Source of the DNA: Bryobacterales bacterium | GTDB lineage: Bacteria; Acidobacteriota; Terriglobia; Bryobacterales; Bryobacteraceae | Assembly: GCA_026129915.1 (NCBI GenBank) | Contig: JAHCHD010000016.1 | Coordinates: 1-47,420, forward strand | Length of the DNA stretch: 47,420 bases | Direction: 5' to 3' | Shown: in pieces, positions 1 through 9,768 of the stretch | Position numbering within the stretch: the stretch's first letter is position 1 | Layout: every line of letters begins with the position of its first letter | Translations under genes and position numbers: made by a program | Notes under the pieces: model-generated | Seen by the model: the letters and a program-made list of their open reading frames with translations, nothing else | Told to the model about the DNA's origin: nothing | The model's database searches: none

Positions 1-211
1 TCCGCACCGGCATAGAGCGGGCAACCTCCGCGCCATGGTTTCGACGCAACGGTATGTAGCAGCTCGGATTGGGCAGATGGGGGGCACATGGGAAGTCCGT
101 ATATCCGCATCGTTTATCCGCGGCTAGTTTCCTGGCACTGAAATAGGTTTGCTGCCTGAGCTCTCTAATTAGCAATACGGTAGAAGAGGCGATGAATACG
201 GAGGGATAGGG
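1..211. other. Leading non-coding stretch upstream of the AsmA-like gene
   Basis: I see no convincing gene here. The only clear signal is a Shine-Dalgarno sequence GGAGGG at about 200-205, six bases before the ATG at 212. No strong promoter pair or terminator hairpin was recognised. Confidence 0.6.
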
Positions 212-1822
212 ATGGCGAAACTTAGAGATATCTTCTGGGCAACCAAGATAAGGCGTGTCGTCACAGTGGTAGCGATCTGTGGTCTCGTGGCGGTGCTGAC
301 AGTGGGGATCCTTGTGCAGTCGGCGGCGTCTAACTGGTCGGAAGATCGAATCACCGAACTCATGGAGGAACGATTCCAAAGCGAAGTGGAGATGGATAAT
401 TTCCAGGTGAAGGTCTTTCCCTTCCCTGGCGCGAGCGCGGACGGCGTGCGCTTCTACCACAAGGGAAGACGCGATGTTCCACCGTTGATCACTCTCGACG
501 GTTTCTCGGTCTCTACATCGTTTTGGAATCTGTTTCGCCAGCCCATCCGTGTGGGTGATATCGAACTATATGGCCTGCTGATCCAGATCTCCCGTGGCGG
601 TGACAAGGATGGGGAAACGGCGCGGATGTCAGAGGAGGATGCGGATGTATTGGACCGTGAAGATCCAGATGCTGAGGCTGCGTCACCAGACAGGCCACTG
701 GTAACGGTGGGCCAGATCCAAGCCGATGGAGCGGAGCTTCGCCTGCTGCCAAAGGAATCGTTCAAGGAGCCCCTGGTCTACTCGATGGGAAAGCTCCGTT
801 TGTGGATTACCAGCACCAACGCGCCCATGGCATTCGAGACCGTGATGACGAACGCAAAACCTCCAGGGAAGATCGTCAGCCGTGGCAGTTTCGGCCCTTG
901 GAACGGAGACGAACCGGGCGAGAGTCCGGTATCCGGGGAATACACGTTTAAGGACGCCGACCTCGGGGTTTTCAAGGGAATTAGCGGGACTCTGGCTTCC
1001 ATCGGGACCTACGAAGGAGTGTTGGCCTACCTGAAGGTAAAAGGCGAAACCGATGTCCCCGACTTTACGGTGGAAGCGGGCGGCCATCCGGTACATCTGA
1101 AGACTCGCTTTGACGCGATTGTTGACGGAACCAGCGGGGACACCCTGTTGGAGCCAGTGGAAGCAAGCTTCCTGAATACCAACTTCACTGCCCAGGGAGG
1201 CGTCTATCAGAAGCGAGGCGTGAAGGGGAAAACGGTGGAGCTTGACGTCGATATTCCGCAGGCGCGCATCGAGGACCTGCTGCGCTTTGCGGTGAAGGGC
1301 GAAATGCCTTTGCAGGGCGAAGCGAAGGTGAAGACGTATTTTGATCTTCCTCCGGGAGAGCATGACATCCCTGTAAGGATGAAGCTGAAGGGCAACTTCG
1401 CGATCCACTCAGCTACGTTTCCAGACTGGAACATCCAGAGGAAGGTGGAAGAGTTGAGCGACCGCGCGAGCGGTGAACCGGAGAAGGTACCCGATGGGGA
1501 TGTGGTCTCTGACCTTACCAGCAACTTCGTTATGGGTGGCGGGATGGTGAATCTGCAAGGCCTGAAGTTCCGCGTTCCTTCGGCAGAGGTGGCATTGGAT
1601 GGCAGCTACGGTGTGCTGGATGAGAGTCTTGATTTCCGCGGAACGGTGACAATGGATGCGAAGGTATCCGAGGCCACCACGGGATTTAGATCGTTCCTGG
1701 CAAAGCTCGTAAACCCGTTCTTTTCAAAGAAGCACGCTGGCGCTGTGATTCCGATCAAGATCACGGGCAACCGGGAAGACCCCCAATTTGGGCTTGCGGT
1801 TGGCGGAGCGAAGAAGGACTGA
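212..1822 (+). CDS. AsmA-like inner-membrane-anchored periplasmic protein
   Basis: 536 aa. One hydrophobic segment at residues about 15-35 (VVTVVAICGLVAVLTVGILV) anchors a large soluble part that should lie in the periplasm. The sequence just after it (EERFQSEVEMDNFQVKVFPFPGASADG) has the look of the AsmA amino-terminal domain, and about 430-510 resembles the AsmA C-terminal region (SNFVMGGGMVNLQGLKF, then LDFRGTVTMDAKVSE). AsmA-family proteins are linked to outer-membrane biogenesis and lipid transport between membranes; the exact role here is inferred. The start is supported by GGAGGG six bases upstream. It stands alone, with the accessory region downstream on the other strand. Confidence 0.8.
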   Translation: MAKLRDIFWATKIRRVVTVVAICGLVAVLTVGILVQSAASNWSEDRITELMEERFQSEVEMDNFQVKVFPFPGASADGVRFYHKGRRDVPPLITLDGFSVSTSFWNLFRQPIRVGDIELYGLLIQISRGGDKDGETARMSEEDADVLDREDPDAEAASPDRPLVTVGQIQADGAELRLLPKESFKEPLVYSMGKLRLWITSTNAPMAFETVMTNAKPPGKIVSRGSFGPWNGDEPGESPVSGEYTFKDADLGVFKGISGTLASIGTYEGVLAYLKVKGETDVPDFTVEAGGHPVHLKTRFDAIVDGTSGDTLLEPVEASFLNTNFTAQGGVYQKRGVKGKTVELDVDIPQARIEDLLRFAVKGEMPLQGEAKVKTYFDLPPGEHDIPVRMKLKGNFAIHSATFPDWNIQRKVEELSDRASGEPEKVPDGDVVSDLTSNFVMGGGMVNLQGLKFRVPSAEVALDGSYGVLDESLDFRGTVTMDAKVSEATTGFRSFLAKLVNPFFSKKHAGAVIPIKITGNREDPQFGLAVGGAKKD

Positions 1823-2314
1823 TAGTTTCGGTCTAGTGGGCAAGGTGCCGTGACACAACCGTGAAGGCTGCTTGAAGTGACCGACAGGCTACTGTGAAGG
1901 CTTCACGGCCTCCACGCTTTGGCGGTTTCGGTGAGCTGACGGAACCCAGAATGGCTAATCAGTTAGCCGGTGCAAAGTGCGAAAGTTGAACCGAATAGCC
2001 GCGCCAAGCAGGAAGGCAATAGGACGAACGGGGGAATGGCTCCCCGAGGACGACCGGAGGCAAAGGGGTGAGACGCGATTGGCGATCTGAGAATGGCCTT
2101 TTCGGACAATTACTTCCGCGCCTGTTAAACAGAGAATTTTTGTGGTTGGCGGAATTCTGCACAATGTATGCGTGGCCCGCCAAGTAGACCAAGAACATGT
2201 GGGGCGGTAACCCTCCGGGTTAGCCGGGTTAGCCAGCGGATCCCTACATTTAGATGCCCGGGCTGGACTGGGCCGATATCGAGACAACTAGACTTCCACT
2301 TCCGCCCAGTTTCG
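1823..2314. other. Intergenic stretch with a tRNA-end-like repeat copy
   Basis: About 490 bases lie between the AsmA-like gene and the immunity-like gene, which converge here. Short reading frames exist on both strands, but none has a ribosome site or recognisable product. Two structures are visible. One is the palindrome GTGAAG-G-CTTCAC at 1894-1906. The other is the sequence at 2024-2049, which matches the 3' end of the tRNA-Asn gene and the bases beyond it (listed separately). No intrinsic terminator with a T run was seen. Confidence 0.5.
2024..2043. repeat. Direct repeat matching the tRNA-Asn 3' end (putative att copy)
   Basis: Bases 2024-2043 match 9477-9496 in the same orientation at 19 of 20 positions; the single mismatch is A2036/T9489. 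The match continues weakly to 2049. In the tRNA copy the segment covers the last bases of the acceptor stem, the encoded CCA and 13 bases beyond it. A copy of a tRNA 3' end lying downstream of the gene is the classical footprint of tyrosine-recombinase integration. That reading is inference, because no integrase gene lies between the copies. Confidence 0.5.
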
Positions 2315-2791
2315 TCATCGGCCCAGGGTCACCTGATAAGGAATGTGCACGTCCTTGCCAAAACGAAAGTCCTTGAGTTGGGTCCTTTCAAGTATGTTCT
2401 GAATCTCACGCGGGAGCGCGTCGACAACAATTGGTTCCATCGGCTCAGCCACTAGAAAGTACGCGAGACCCTCTCGCTCGTAGGTGTCGATATCAAACGT
2501 AAAGAGGCCTCGATCTGCCATCTCAGCAAAACTATGAAGATAGCGACTGCGATCTGATTCACTGCTGAACTCACCCACCTCGGTTTCGAGCTCACGACTA
2601 ACGCGATAGCCAGCGCCCGTAGGTTCAAGTTGCTTGAAATAGGCGGTCACCGTTTTCAAATCCTCCGCACTATCAGCGACCGACCGAGGTAAGCACTTGA
2701 ATCCGGCGGTCGTAAAGTGCCCCACGTGATTGCTTGCGTCTAGGCCAAACCAATCGAAGTCGGTTGCTCGCTGTTCTGATTCCGGTATCAT
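2315..2791 (-). CDS. Putative immunity protein of the upstream RHS toxin
   Basis: 158 aa, no signal peptide or membrane segment, so presumably cytoplasmic. It starts 17 bases after the stop of the RHS gene at 2809 and in the same direction, the usual place for the cognate immunity gene of a polymorphic toxin. The N-terminal segment DFDWFGLDASNHVGHFTTAGF resembles the start of several small cytoplasmic proteins found behind RHS and contact-dependent toxins. I could not assign it to a named immunity family. If the RHS tip is a deaminase, this protein would bind and neutralise it. The role rests on position and small size rather than on catalytic motifs. Confidence 0.6.
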   Translation of the reverse strand: MIPESEQRATDFDWFGLDASNHVGHFTTAGFKCLPRSVADSAEDLKTVTAYFKQLEPTGAGYRVSRELETEVGEFSSESDRSRYLHSFAEMADRGLFTFDIDTYEREGLAYFLVAEPMEPIVVDALPREIQNILERTQLKDFRFGKDVHIPYQVTLGR

Positions 2792-2808
2792 TCAATTCCC
2801 TCAATTCC

Positions 2809-5598
2809 TCATTGCGTATCACTCTGAAACTGCGTACCGGGAGGAAACTTATCGCGGCCATACGTAGTCTCGCATCTCGAACAGACCGGGACCTCCTTGC
2901 CAGTCCGGGGCCGAACTGCCTTGGTGAATCCGTCTGCACCACCCTTAAGCCCCTCATTTACAATATCCTCAGCGCACTTGCCAGCCGCACAGGCCCCCGC
3001 CAGGACTTTGCGAGACTTTAAGTTATAGCCTGCTGTAACAGTTGCTTTTGAAGCACCTACCTTGGCGGCAAGAGCGTCTCTCGCTACTTCTGCCTTGACG
3101 AGGAGTCGAGCTGTTTGGGCTTCCTTCGCCGCTGCCGATGCACCTTTCGCCGTGCCTGCGGTCGCAATCGTCAGCGCCACAGTGCCCGTCACTTCACCAT
3201 ATGAATACGGATCGCCGCTGGCGAGTCCTCGAGCGGTGCTAACAAGCGAGTCCTTGATTGCTCCAAGCGTTCTGCCTGGGTTGACCAATGCATCTCCTGC
3301 TCCCTGCAAAGTGCCGACAGGGTCAGCGATCGTCGAAACAAGCGGTCCGCCGGTTGAGTCCCACGCCCCCTGGAGGAACTTCCAGGCGTTCGGTGTTATC
3401 GTAATCTGCACTTCGCCGTTAGCGCCACTTCCAACAACTTCCCGGCCGTTACCATCCACGAATGATAGACCTCGGTTTCGCACGTACGCATAAAGGTTCC
3501 AACTCTGTGGATCGCTGGCATGCTGATCGGCGAACGGAGCATCCGCGCTGGTGAACCTCCCCGGCCCGGCCGAGTAATACCGCGCTCCGAAGTAATCGAG
3601 CCTGGTTTCGCTATCCCGTTCCTTGCCGGTGAAGCGCTGGGTGGGGGTTGCGATCCCTTCCGGTGATGTCAAATATCCTTGGCCGTTGATGCGGCCGGTC
3701 AGTCCTGAGTATAGCTCCCAGCCGAAGGGGAGATAGTCGTGGCGGGAGACCACGGCGCCGGTCTGGTTCGTTACCAGGCGCGTGGAGCCGAGGTGGTCCG
3801 TCGTTAAGTAGTGGGTCTCCGCCGAGCCCGTTGGGTCCGTGGAACTGTACTCGGCGGCAAGCTGGCCGAAGGCATCGTACACGAAGTACGTGCTCGTTGT
3901 GCCCGTCGTCTTCTTCACGCGGCGGCCGTCGGCGTCGTAGACATAGCTGGTGACGCTGCCGCCGCTGGGCTGCGAGGTCTTCATGCGATTGGCGGAATCG
4001 TAGGCCAGGGTCCAGCCGCCGTGCGTTGTCATGTTGCCCGCGGCATCGTAGCCCCAGTTGCTGCCAATAAGCCGGTTGTTGGTGGTGCTGTAGGAGCTCA
4101 GCAGGTACACCGTGAGCGGATGCGGGGTGACGCCGGGGGTCGCCTTCACGGCCATATTGCCCCATCGGTCGAACATGTAGGACTGGTACCAGGTGTCGCC
4201 GCTCAACCCGGTGGCATCGCCGCACGCGCGGGGAGCCAGGGGCGTGGTGCTGCTGGTCTCGCGGACGGTGCAAAGCCTGTTCACATCGTCATAGTTGTAG
4301 GTCTGGTTGAAGCTAGCGCCGCTGATGGTGTGGATCTGTCCAAGCACGTTGCCGTTGTTACCGGCGCAGGATTCGGCCCGGAAGAAGGGGCTCGCGCCAT
4401 AGTTGCAGTAGCGGAACTGCCATTCGCCCCGCAGGGTGGCGTTGCCGCTATCGCCGAGGCGGATCTGGCGGACCTGGGGAAGGCCATCGAGGTAGTCCGT
4501 GCGCTCGATGAGCCCGTTGGCAAGGCTCACCTGGCTGAGCGCGCCGAACGGCGTGTAGCTCGGCGAGGTGAGGTAGTTGGTGGTGACCGAGGACTTGGTT
4601 CCGGACAGCGCGGAGATCAGGCTGCCGGTAGTGTAAGTGATGGTGAGGCTGCGCCCGGAGGGATAGCCCATGGTGCGCAGATTGCCCGCGCGATCGTAGC
4701 TGTAGGTGAAGCTGAAGGCCGATGCGGCGCCGATAATGTCCTGCGAACTGGTGAGGGCGCGGCCCAGTGGATCGTAGGAGCCGAAGGTGGTTTGTGCAAC
4801 GGTGGTGGCTCCGGTGTGTGCCCGGCTGCGGTAGAGCCGCATCTTCGAGGAAGTGTCCCAGGTGAGGGTGACATCGGGAGTATTGGCATCGGAATAATCC
4901 GAGAACGTGCGGCGTTCAATGAGGTCGTAGGTATAGGTCACCGATCCGCCCTGCGGCAGATTCGTCTGCGAGACGTTGCCGCTGGCGTCGTAGAAGTGCG
5001 TGAAGGTGCCGCTTTCGGGGTTGGTCACCTGGGCGAGAAGTCCGGCGGTGTCGTAGGAGAATGTGCGGGTCTGCGCACCCTGGGTGACGGTGAGCAGGTT
5101 GTCGAGGCCGTTGTATGTGTAGGTGGTCTCGTCGTTGGTTTTCTCTTTCACCTTGATTAGCCGGCCGGCGCCATCGACGGTGGATTCGCGCCACACCGAA
5201 GCAGGGTCCGTGATGCGGGTGACGTTGTCGGTGTAGGTGTAGCTGGTGGTGGCGGAGCCTGGTGCCAGCTGCGTCTTCGTTCGGCCGAGGCCATCGTAGG
5301 TGGTGTAGTTCCAGTAAGCAGTGTCACCGCTGCGATAGGGGCTGGTCTGCTGCTTCACGCGGTGGAACTCGTCGTACTGCGAATCGACGTAGATGGTTCC
5401 CTGCCCATCGCTCTTACGGGTTTGCGTGGTGCGGCCAAGTCCGTCGTAACTGATGGCGGACCAGATGGCGTCGTCAGTGAGCGTATCCTTCGAGCGGTAG
5501 GTGGTGATGGTGCGCCCGGAGTCATCGTAGACAAAGCGGGTGCGCGCCTCCGCGGTGCCGTGGCCCACGGCGCGAGTGACCTTTGTAAATTTCGCCAT
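2809..5598 (-). CDS. RHS-repeat protein with deaminase-like C-terminal toxin tip (5' truncated)
   Basis: 929 aa from ATG 5598; an in-frame TTG lies at 5610. YD repeats (pattern G..YxYD..GxL/N) run from the first residues to about 700. They are followed by the RHS core signature RFTGKERDSETRLDYFGARYYS and the hinge SWNLYAYVRNRG. The C-terminal 200 residues are variable. The last 60 contain C-A-E (about 875) and VCSRC (about 906), the spacing expected for the zinc and catalytic residues of YwqJ-like nucleic-acid deaminases. RHS shells normally begin with an N-terminal region that is absent here. The start codon lies inside the inverted repeat of the adjacent transposase unit, so the gene appears to have lost its 5' part. 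An immunity-like gene follows. Confidence 0.75.
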   Translation of the reverse strand: MAKFTKVTRAVGHGTAEARTRFVYDDSGRTITTYRSKDTLTDDAIWSAISYDGLGRTTQTRKSDGQGTIYVDSQYDEFHRVKQQTSPYRSGDTAYWNYTTYDGLGRTKTQLAPGSATTSYTYTDNVTRITDPASVWRESTVDGAGRLIKVKEKTNDETTYTYNGLDNLLTVTQGAQTRTFSYDTAGLLAQVTNPESGTFTHFYDASGNVSQTNLPQGGSVTYTYDLIERRTFSDYSDANTPDVTLTWDTSSKMRLYRSRAHTGATTVAQTTFGSYDPLGRALTSSQDIIGAASAFSFTYSYDRAGNLRTMGYPSGRSLTITYTTGSLISALSGTKSSVTTNYLTSPSYTPFGALSQVSLANGLIERTDYLDGLPQVRQIRLGDSGNATLRGEWQFRYCNYGASPFFRAESCAGNNGNVLGQIHTISGASFNQTYNYDDVNRLCTVRETSSTTPLAPRACGDATGLSGDTWYQSYMFDRWGNMAVKATPGVTPHPLTVYLLSSYSTTNNRLIGSNWGYDAAGNMTTHGGWTLAYDSANRMKTSQPSGGSVTSYVYDADGRRVKKTTGTTSTYFVYDAFGQLAAEYSSTDPTGSAETHYLTTDHLGSTRLVTNQTGAVVSRHDYLPFGWELYSGLTGRINGQGYLTSPEGIATPTQRFTGKERDSETRLDYFGARYYSAGPGRFTSADAPFADQHASDPQSWNLYAYVRNRGLSFVDGNGREVVGSGANGEVQITITPNAWKFLQGAWDSTGGPLVSTIADPVGTLQGAGDALVNPGRTLGAIKDSLVSTARGLASGDPYSYGEVTGTVALTIATAGTAKGASAAAKEAQTARLLVKAEVARDALAAKVGASKATVTAGYNLKSRKVLAGACAAGKCAEDIVNEGLKGGADGFTKAVRPRTGKEVPVCSRCETTYGRDKFPPGTQFQSDTQ

Positions 5599-5614
5599 CA
5601 AGCAACTCAAAACC
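5589..5614 (-). repeat. Inverted repeat, transposase-distal copy (REP-like)
   Basis: This 26-base segment is, as reverse complement, 24/26 identical to 6394-6419. The two copies face each other across the Y1 transposase gene. The central shared part reads GATGGCGAAAT on the minus strand and supplies the ATG start of the RHS gene (5598). REP-associated transposases are known to be flanked by such REP elements in inverted orientation. Confidence 0.7.
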
Positions 5615-5628
5615 TATTTTCTCCGAGC

Positions 5629-6348
5629 TCATGCACCGTTTCCAGCGGTCTTCTTGCGAGGCTGTGCGGGTTCCTGTTCCCCCTTTGGCTTTCTGCCTCG
5701 TTTCTGCGGGTGCAAGGTGCGTTCCAACTGCTCCTCTAGCTCGGCGACGAAGTTCGGAGTTCCGAACGGACGACCCGTTCGGGTCGCCTGGCGGAGGCGA
5801 TCGAGGTCTCCACAGAGTTTGAAGCCAAGGCCGAGCACTTCGGTCCATTGCTGCGCCGAGTAGCGAAGCCCCCAGCCACTGAGATCGAGTTGGGCCGGGG
5901 CTGCCTCCAGGCCGCAGTGCGTGCGGGCGCTGGACCAGGGGTAGTCCAGCACCGACTCCACGATGCCGGCGCGGACCGGGTTGAACTCCACGTAGCGCAT
6001 GGCATACGCAGCGTGCGCGGGGTCCAGCGGGCAAGAAAAGTACCGGTTCTGCCACACATGGCCTCGCCGCTGCAAGCGGATGTTGAGCCAGCGCGAGTAG
6101 GACTGGTGGGCGTCGCGCATCGCAATGGCCATCGAATCCCGCCGCGTGGGAACAGCAATGATGTGGACGTGGTTGGACATCAAGCAATAGCCGAGGATTT
6201 GGAGTTGCGCCTCGCAGGAATACTGAGCCAGGAGATTCAGGTATGCCGAGCGGTCCTCGTCGTCATAGAAGACGTCTCGCCGGAAGTTGCCGCGCTGGGT
6301 GATGTGGTGCGGGCAGCCAACGGCCACCACGCGTCGCAATTGTGCCAT
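5629..6348 (-). mobile_element. REP-associated tyrosine transposase (RAYT, Y1/HUH family)
   Basis: 239 aa. The N-terminus RRVVAVGCPHHITQRGN is the family's typical opening. The HUH motif is seen as NHVHII near residue 59, and the segment around the catalytic tyrosine is MRYVEFNPVRAGIV near residue 117, followed by YPWSSARTH. The C-terminal tail is basic (KRGRKPKGEQEPAQPRKK). RAYTs are single-domain HUH endonucleases that act on REP palindromes and are usually single-copy residents rather than active insertion sequences. The gene is bracketed by inverted repeats at 5589-5614 and 6394-6419 and sits between two RHS modules. It probably caused, or exploited, the truncation of the downstream RHS gene. 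The ATG at 6348 fits the conserved N-terminus. Confidence 0.9.
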
Positions 6349-6393
6349 CGAGGGTATAGTGGCCTGAGCGGCGGAAAATTCTCACCGGAAATG

Positions 6394-6419
6394 GGTTTTA
6401 AGTTGCCTGATGGCGAAAT
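6394..6419 (+). repeat. Inverted repeat, transposase-proximal copy (REP-like)
   Basis: Mate of 5589-5614, differing at two of 26 positions. It lies about 46 bases upstream of the transposase ATG. A perfect tandem duplication of GAAATCCGTA follows at 6415-6434, partly inside the repeat. Confidence 0.7.
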
Positions 6420-6439
6420 CCGTAGAAATCCGTATAACC

Positions 6440-6991
6440 TCATCGCTGTGGTCGTAGCGCTGGCTGCACCTGCATGAATAGAACCCGATGTTCAACATTG
6501 GGAGCGTCCACCTCCCACTCGTATTGAAAATCGACGCTAATCCGTCGACCCGCAGCGAGATGGTCAGACGGGACTCGGATTCGAACGCCACCCCCGGAGG
6601 GGATCCAAGAAGTCGCGCCCACTGTGCAGGCGTTGCCAAGCTTCAACCGCTGGTACGGCTCATTGTTGATCGTCTCCCTTGACGCGCTCTGAGTCGCCTC
6701 GACTGCGTAACAAGGGGAAACGATCACCGATGGACGAATCGCCAGAACGCCCTTCCCATTCTTGAGCGTGAGTGGCTTCACCTTTTCACCGACGTATAGC
6801 GATTCAGTCCTGATGCTGATTGCCCACTGCGTGTTGTTGCGAAGTTCCAGCAGCGTACCCGATTCCTCGCCGCCCCCGGAAGCAGCCTCGATCCGCAAGA
6901 TGTAGACCGATGGCTGCCGAGCATCCAAGAGAACCGGCTGAGACCACAGATTGGCAGCAAGGACAGCGAGTAGGAGAATCGAGTCTCGCAA
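6440..6991 (-). CDS. Small secreted protein behind the RHS gene, unknown function
   Basis: 183 aa starting with TTG; GGAGG lies five bases upstream, which fixes this start. Residues 1-18 (LRDSILLLAVLAANLWSQ) look like a Sec signal peptide. The rest is rich in beta-strand-like stretches (TLLELRNNTQWAISIRTESLY, GGGVRIRVPSDHLAAGRRISV) and has two cysteines that could form a disulphide. It follows the RHS remnant at 7001 by nine bases and is probably co-transcribed with it. That position suggests a periplasmic immunity or accessory protein for a metallopeptidase-like tip. No family was recognised. It ends shortly before the transposase unit. Confidence 0.6.
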   Translation of the reverse strand: MRDSILLLAVLAANLWSQPVLLDARQPSVYILRIEAASGGGEESGTLLELRNNTQWAISIRTESLYVGEKVKPLTLKNGKGVLAIRPSVIVSPCYAVEATQSASRETINNEPYQRLKLGNACTVGATSWIPSGGGVRIRVPSDHLAAGRRISVDFQYEWEVDAPNVEHRVLFMQVQPALRPQR

Positions 6992-7000
6992 GGGGGCCTC

Positions 7001-8729
7001 CTACTCGCCGATCTTCTTGCCGGGCGCACCAGGCGTCACTTTGTAAAGGCCGTTCGGATCAGACAGCACCGCGTTGATGCCGTTTGATCGCAGCGTATTG
7101 ACATCGGCGGCTTTCCAGCCAGAGTTCCAGATTTCAAAATTGCCACCCACTTTTAGGCTCCCAAAGCCCAAGCCCTGGGCAGTAAACGAAGAGCCGCTAT
7201 AGGCCGCAAACTCAGTTGCGTACTTCGTCAGGTTGAGTGGTCCGGCTAAGACACCAGCCGCCGCAGCGCTGGTAAGGTCCATCGGAAGGGCACCGACATA
7301 AGCGGTTCCATGGCCGGTGTGAATGCCCTCGTGGGCCGCTGACACCGCTAAAGACCCGAGATCAAGCGCCCCACTTATATTCGTGTGCTGTGACAAATCG
7401 AACGTTACCGTCATGTTCTGACCAGTGGGATTGTCCGCAGTCACCACCTTCCTGCCTGCACCGTCCGCCGCGACACCTATACTGAGTTCGCCTGCTCCAC
7501 CCGACTTGGTGGCCCCGAACTGAACCGTGACTCCGTTATCGACGCCCCTCTTCCCATAGGCCTGCAAAGAACCATTGAGAGCGTTGTACTCGGCAGAGCC
7601 TTTCTTGTACGAATTGCGGGCTCTCTCCACCTGCTTGACTGCCGATTCGAAGTCCTTACACTCGCTGGTCGTTCCGCTACAGATGTACAGGCCATGTGGG
7701 TCCGTATACCTGAGAGGATTGTTCAACGTATACGCGTAGCGATTCCAACTTTGAGGGGCTGTGATGTGCGCTGACGAAAGAAGTGGATCAGGACTCGTAA
7801 ACCGCCCCTGCGCCGCCGACATATACCTCGCCCCAAAATAATCCAGCCCCGTTTCCGCATCCCGTTCTTTGCCGGTGAAGCGTTGTGTCGGGTCATCGGT
7901 CACGACATACTTCATGATGGTGGTTCGGCCGCTCACATCCGGGCCGATTTCTTCGCCGAAGGGAAAGTAATCGTGCCGGCTCACTACGGCGCCACCGCCA
8001 TCCGTCACCAGCCGCGTGGAGCCTAGGTGATCTGTCGTCATGTAGTGCGTGCCCCCGGTGCCGGTGGCGCCAGCACTGGAGTACTCGGCTGCCAGTTGCC
8101 CAAAGGCGTCGTAAACGAACCAAGTCACAGTGGAGCCGACAGTCTTCGCCACCCGGTGGCCCTCGCCATCGTATTCATAGGTCGTCGTAACGCCGCTCGC
8201 GGTGTTCTCTGCAGTGTGAACCCGGCCCTCGGCGTCATAGCCAAGGTTCCAGCACTTGGCGGACACTGCCGCATCAAACGCCACTTGGTTTACCACCTCC
8301 ATCCAGCCTGTTCGTGTTGGCGTCGAAGTTGGTCTGCTGCGTCGGACACAGCCCGCTATAGGGCATATGGTCGCCCAGATGTTGCGCCACCCACTTGTTT
8401 CCGTAGCGATCATAACCAAAAGCTTGCCGCCAACTCTCGCCAGCCGCCAAGCCTTGCGTGTCGCCACAGCCATGCGACGGCAACGCGGAACCCAGCGACT
8501 CCCGTACTGAACACAAGCGGCTCACCTGATCATAATTGTACGTCTGCGCGTAGCTCTGGCCGGGGAAGGATGTCACTTGCGTGAGCACGTTGCCGTTGTT
8601 GTTCGTCGTCCCGTAGCCCAGTTGCAGCGCCAGCATGTCCGATGCCGCACCGCTCGCGAACGTGGCACCCGAGCCCACCTTCACGTCGGTCATCTGCATC
8701 CTTCCGTTGCAATTCTGGGGACGGTCACC
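7001..8729 (-). pseudogene. RHS gene remnant with metallopeptidase-like tip, frameshifted and 5' truncated
   Basis: RHS homology begins near 8729 in the frame reading QNCNGRMQMTDVKVG, directly after an in-frame stop, so the N-terminal shell is missing. The frame shifts by one base near 8293-8297, in the run GGATGGAGGTGG. Removing one G there joins TNRLDG to VVNQVAFDA. After that, YD repeats, the RHS core RFTGKERDAETGLDYFGARY and the hinge SWNRYAYTLNNPLRYTDPHG are intact. The tip carries HEGIH (an HExxH zinc motif) followed by YATEFAAY, whose glutamate could be the third ligand. The core is clearly paralogous to the RHS gene at 2809-5598. Because the frame opens again downstream, translation of the tip from an internal start is possible, but I call it a pseudogene or a sequencing error. 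Confidence 0.7.
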
Positions 8730-9564
<835 letters not shown>

Positions 9565-9607
9565 ACAGGGTTGTTTCTTGGTGCCGGAGGTCGGCCCCAA
9601 CCTTCAG

Positions 9608-9637
9608 ATTACAGCAGATCCCGGCTCTTGGTGTCAA
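9608..9637 (-). promoter_or_regulatory. Sigma-70-type promoter of tRNA-Asn
   Basis: On the minus strand TTGACA (9637-9632) and TGTAAT (9613-9608) are separated by 18 bases. The -35 is a consensus match. Transcription would start near 9600, about 36 bases before the mature tRNA 5' end. Confidence 0.7.
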
Positions 9638-9768
9638 TTCTTTGCTTCAAGTTTTTCGCCATCAGGTTTAGTGCCCGCGCCATTGCCCGTATGCAACTCC
9701 AGTAGGCACAAGGGATCACCGTTTCCTGGCTTGGCTCCCTTCCAGTGGCTCGAGGTGTACCGCCGGCG

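Noticed and set aside
1894..1906. Palindrome GTGAAG-G-CTTCAC as a terminator of the AsmA-like gene
   Set aside because: Short stem, one-base centre and no T run; it cannot form a stable terminator hairpin.
3811..5160. 449-codon plus-strand frame across the RHS gene
   Set aside because: It is antisense to a well-supported RHS coding frame; its Gly/Ala/Val-rich product shows only the mirrored YD-repeat composition.
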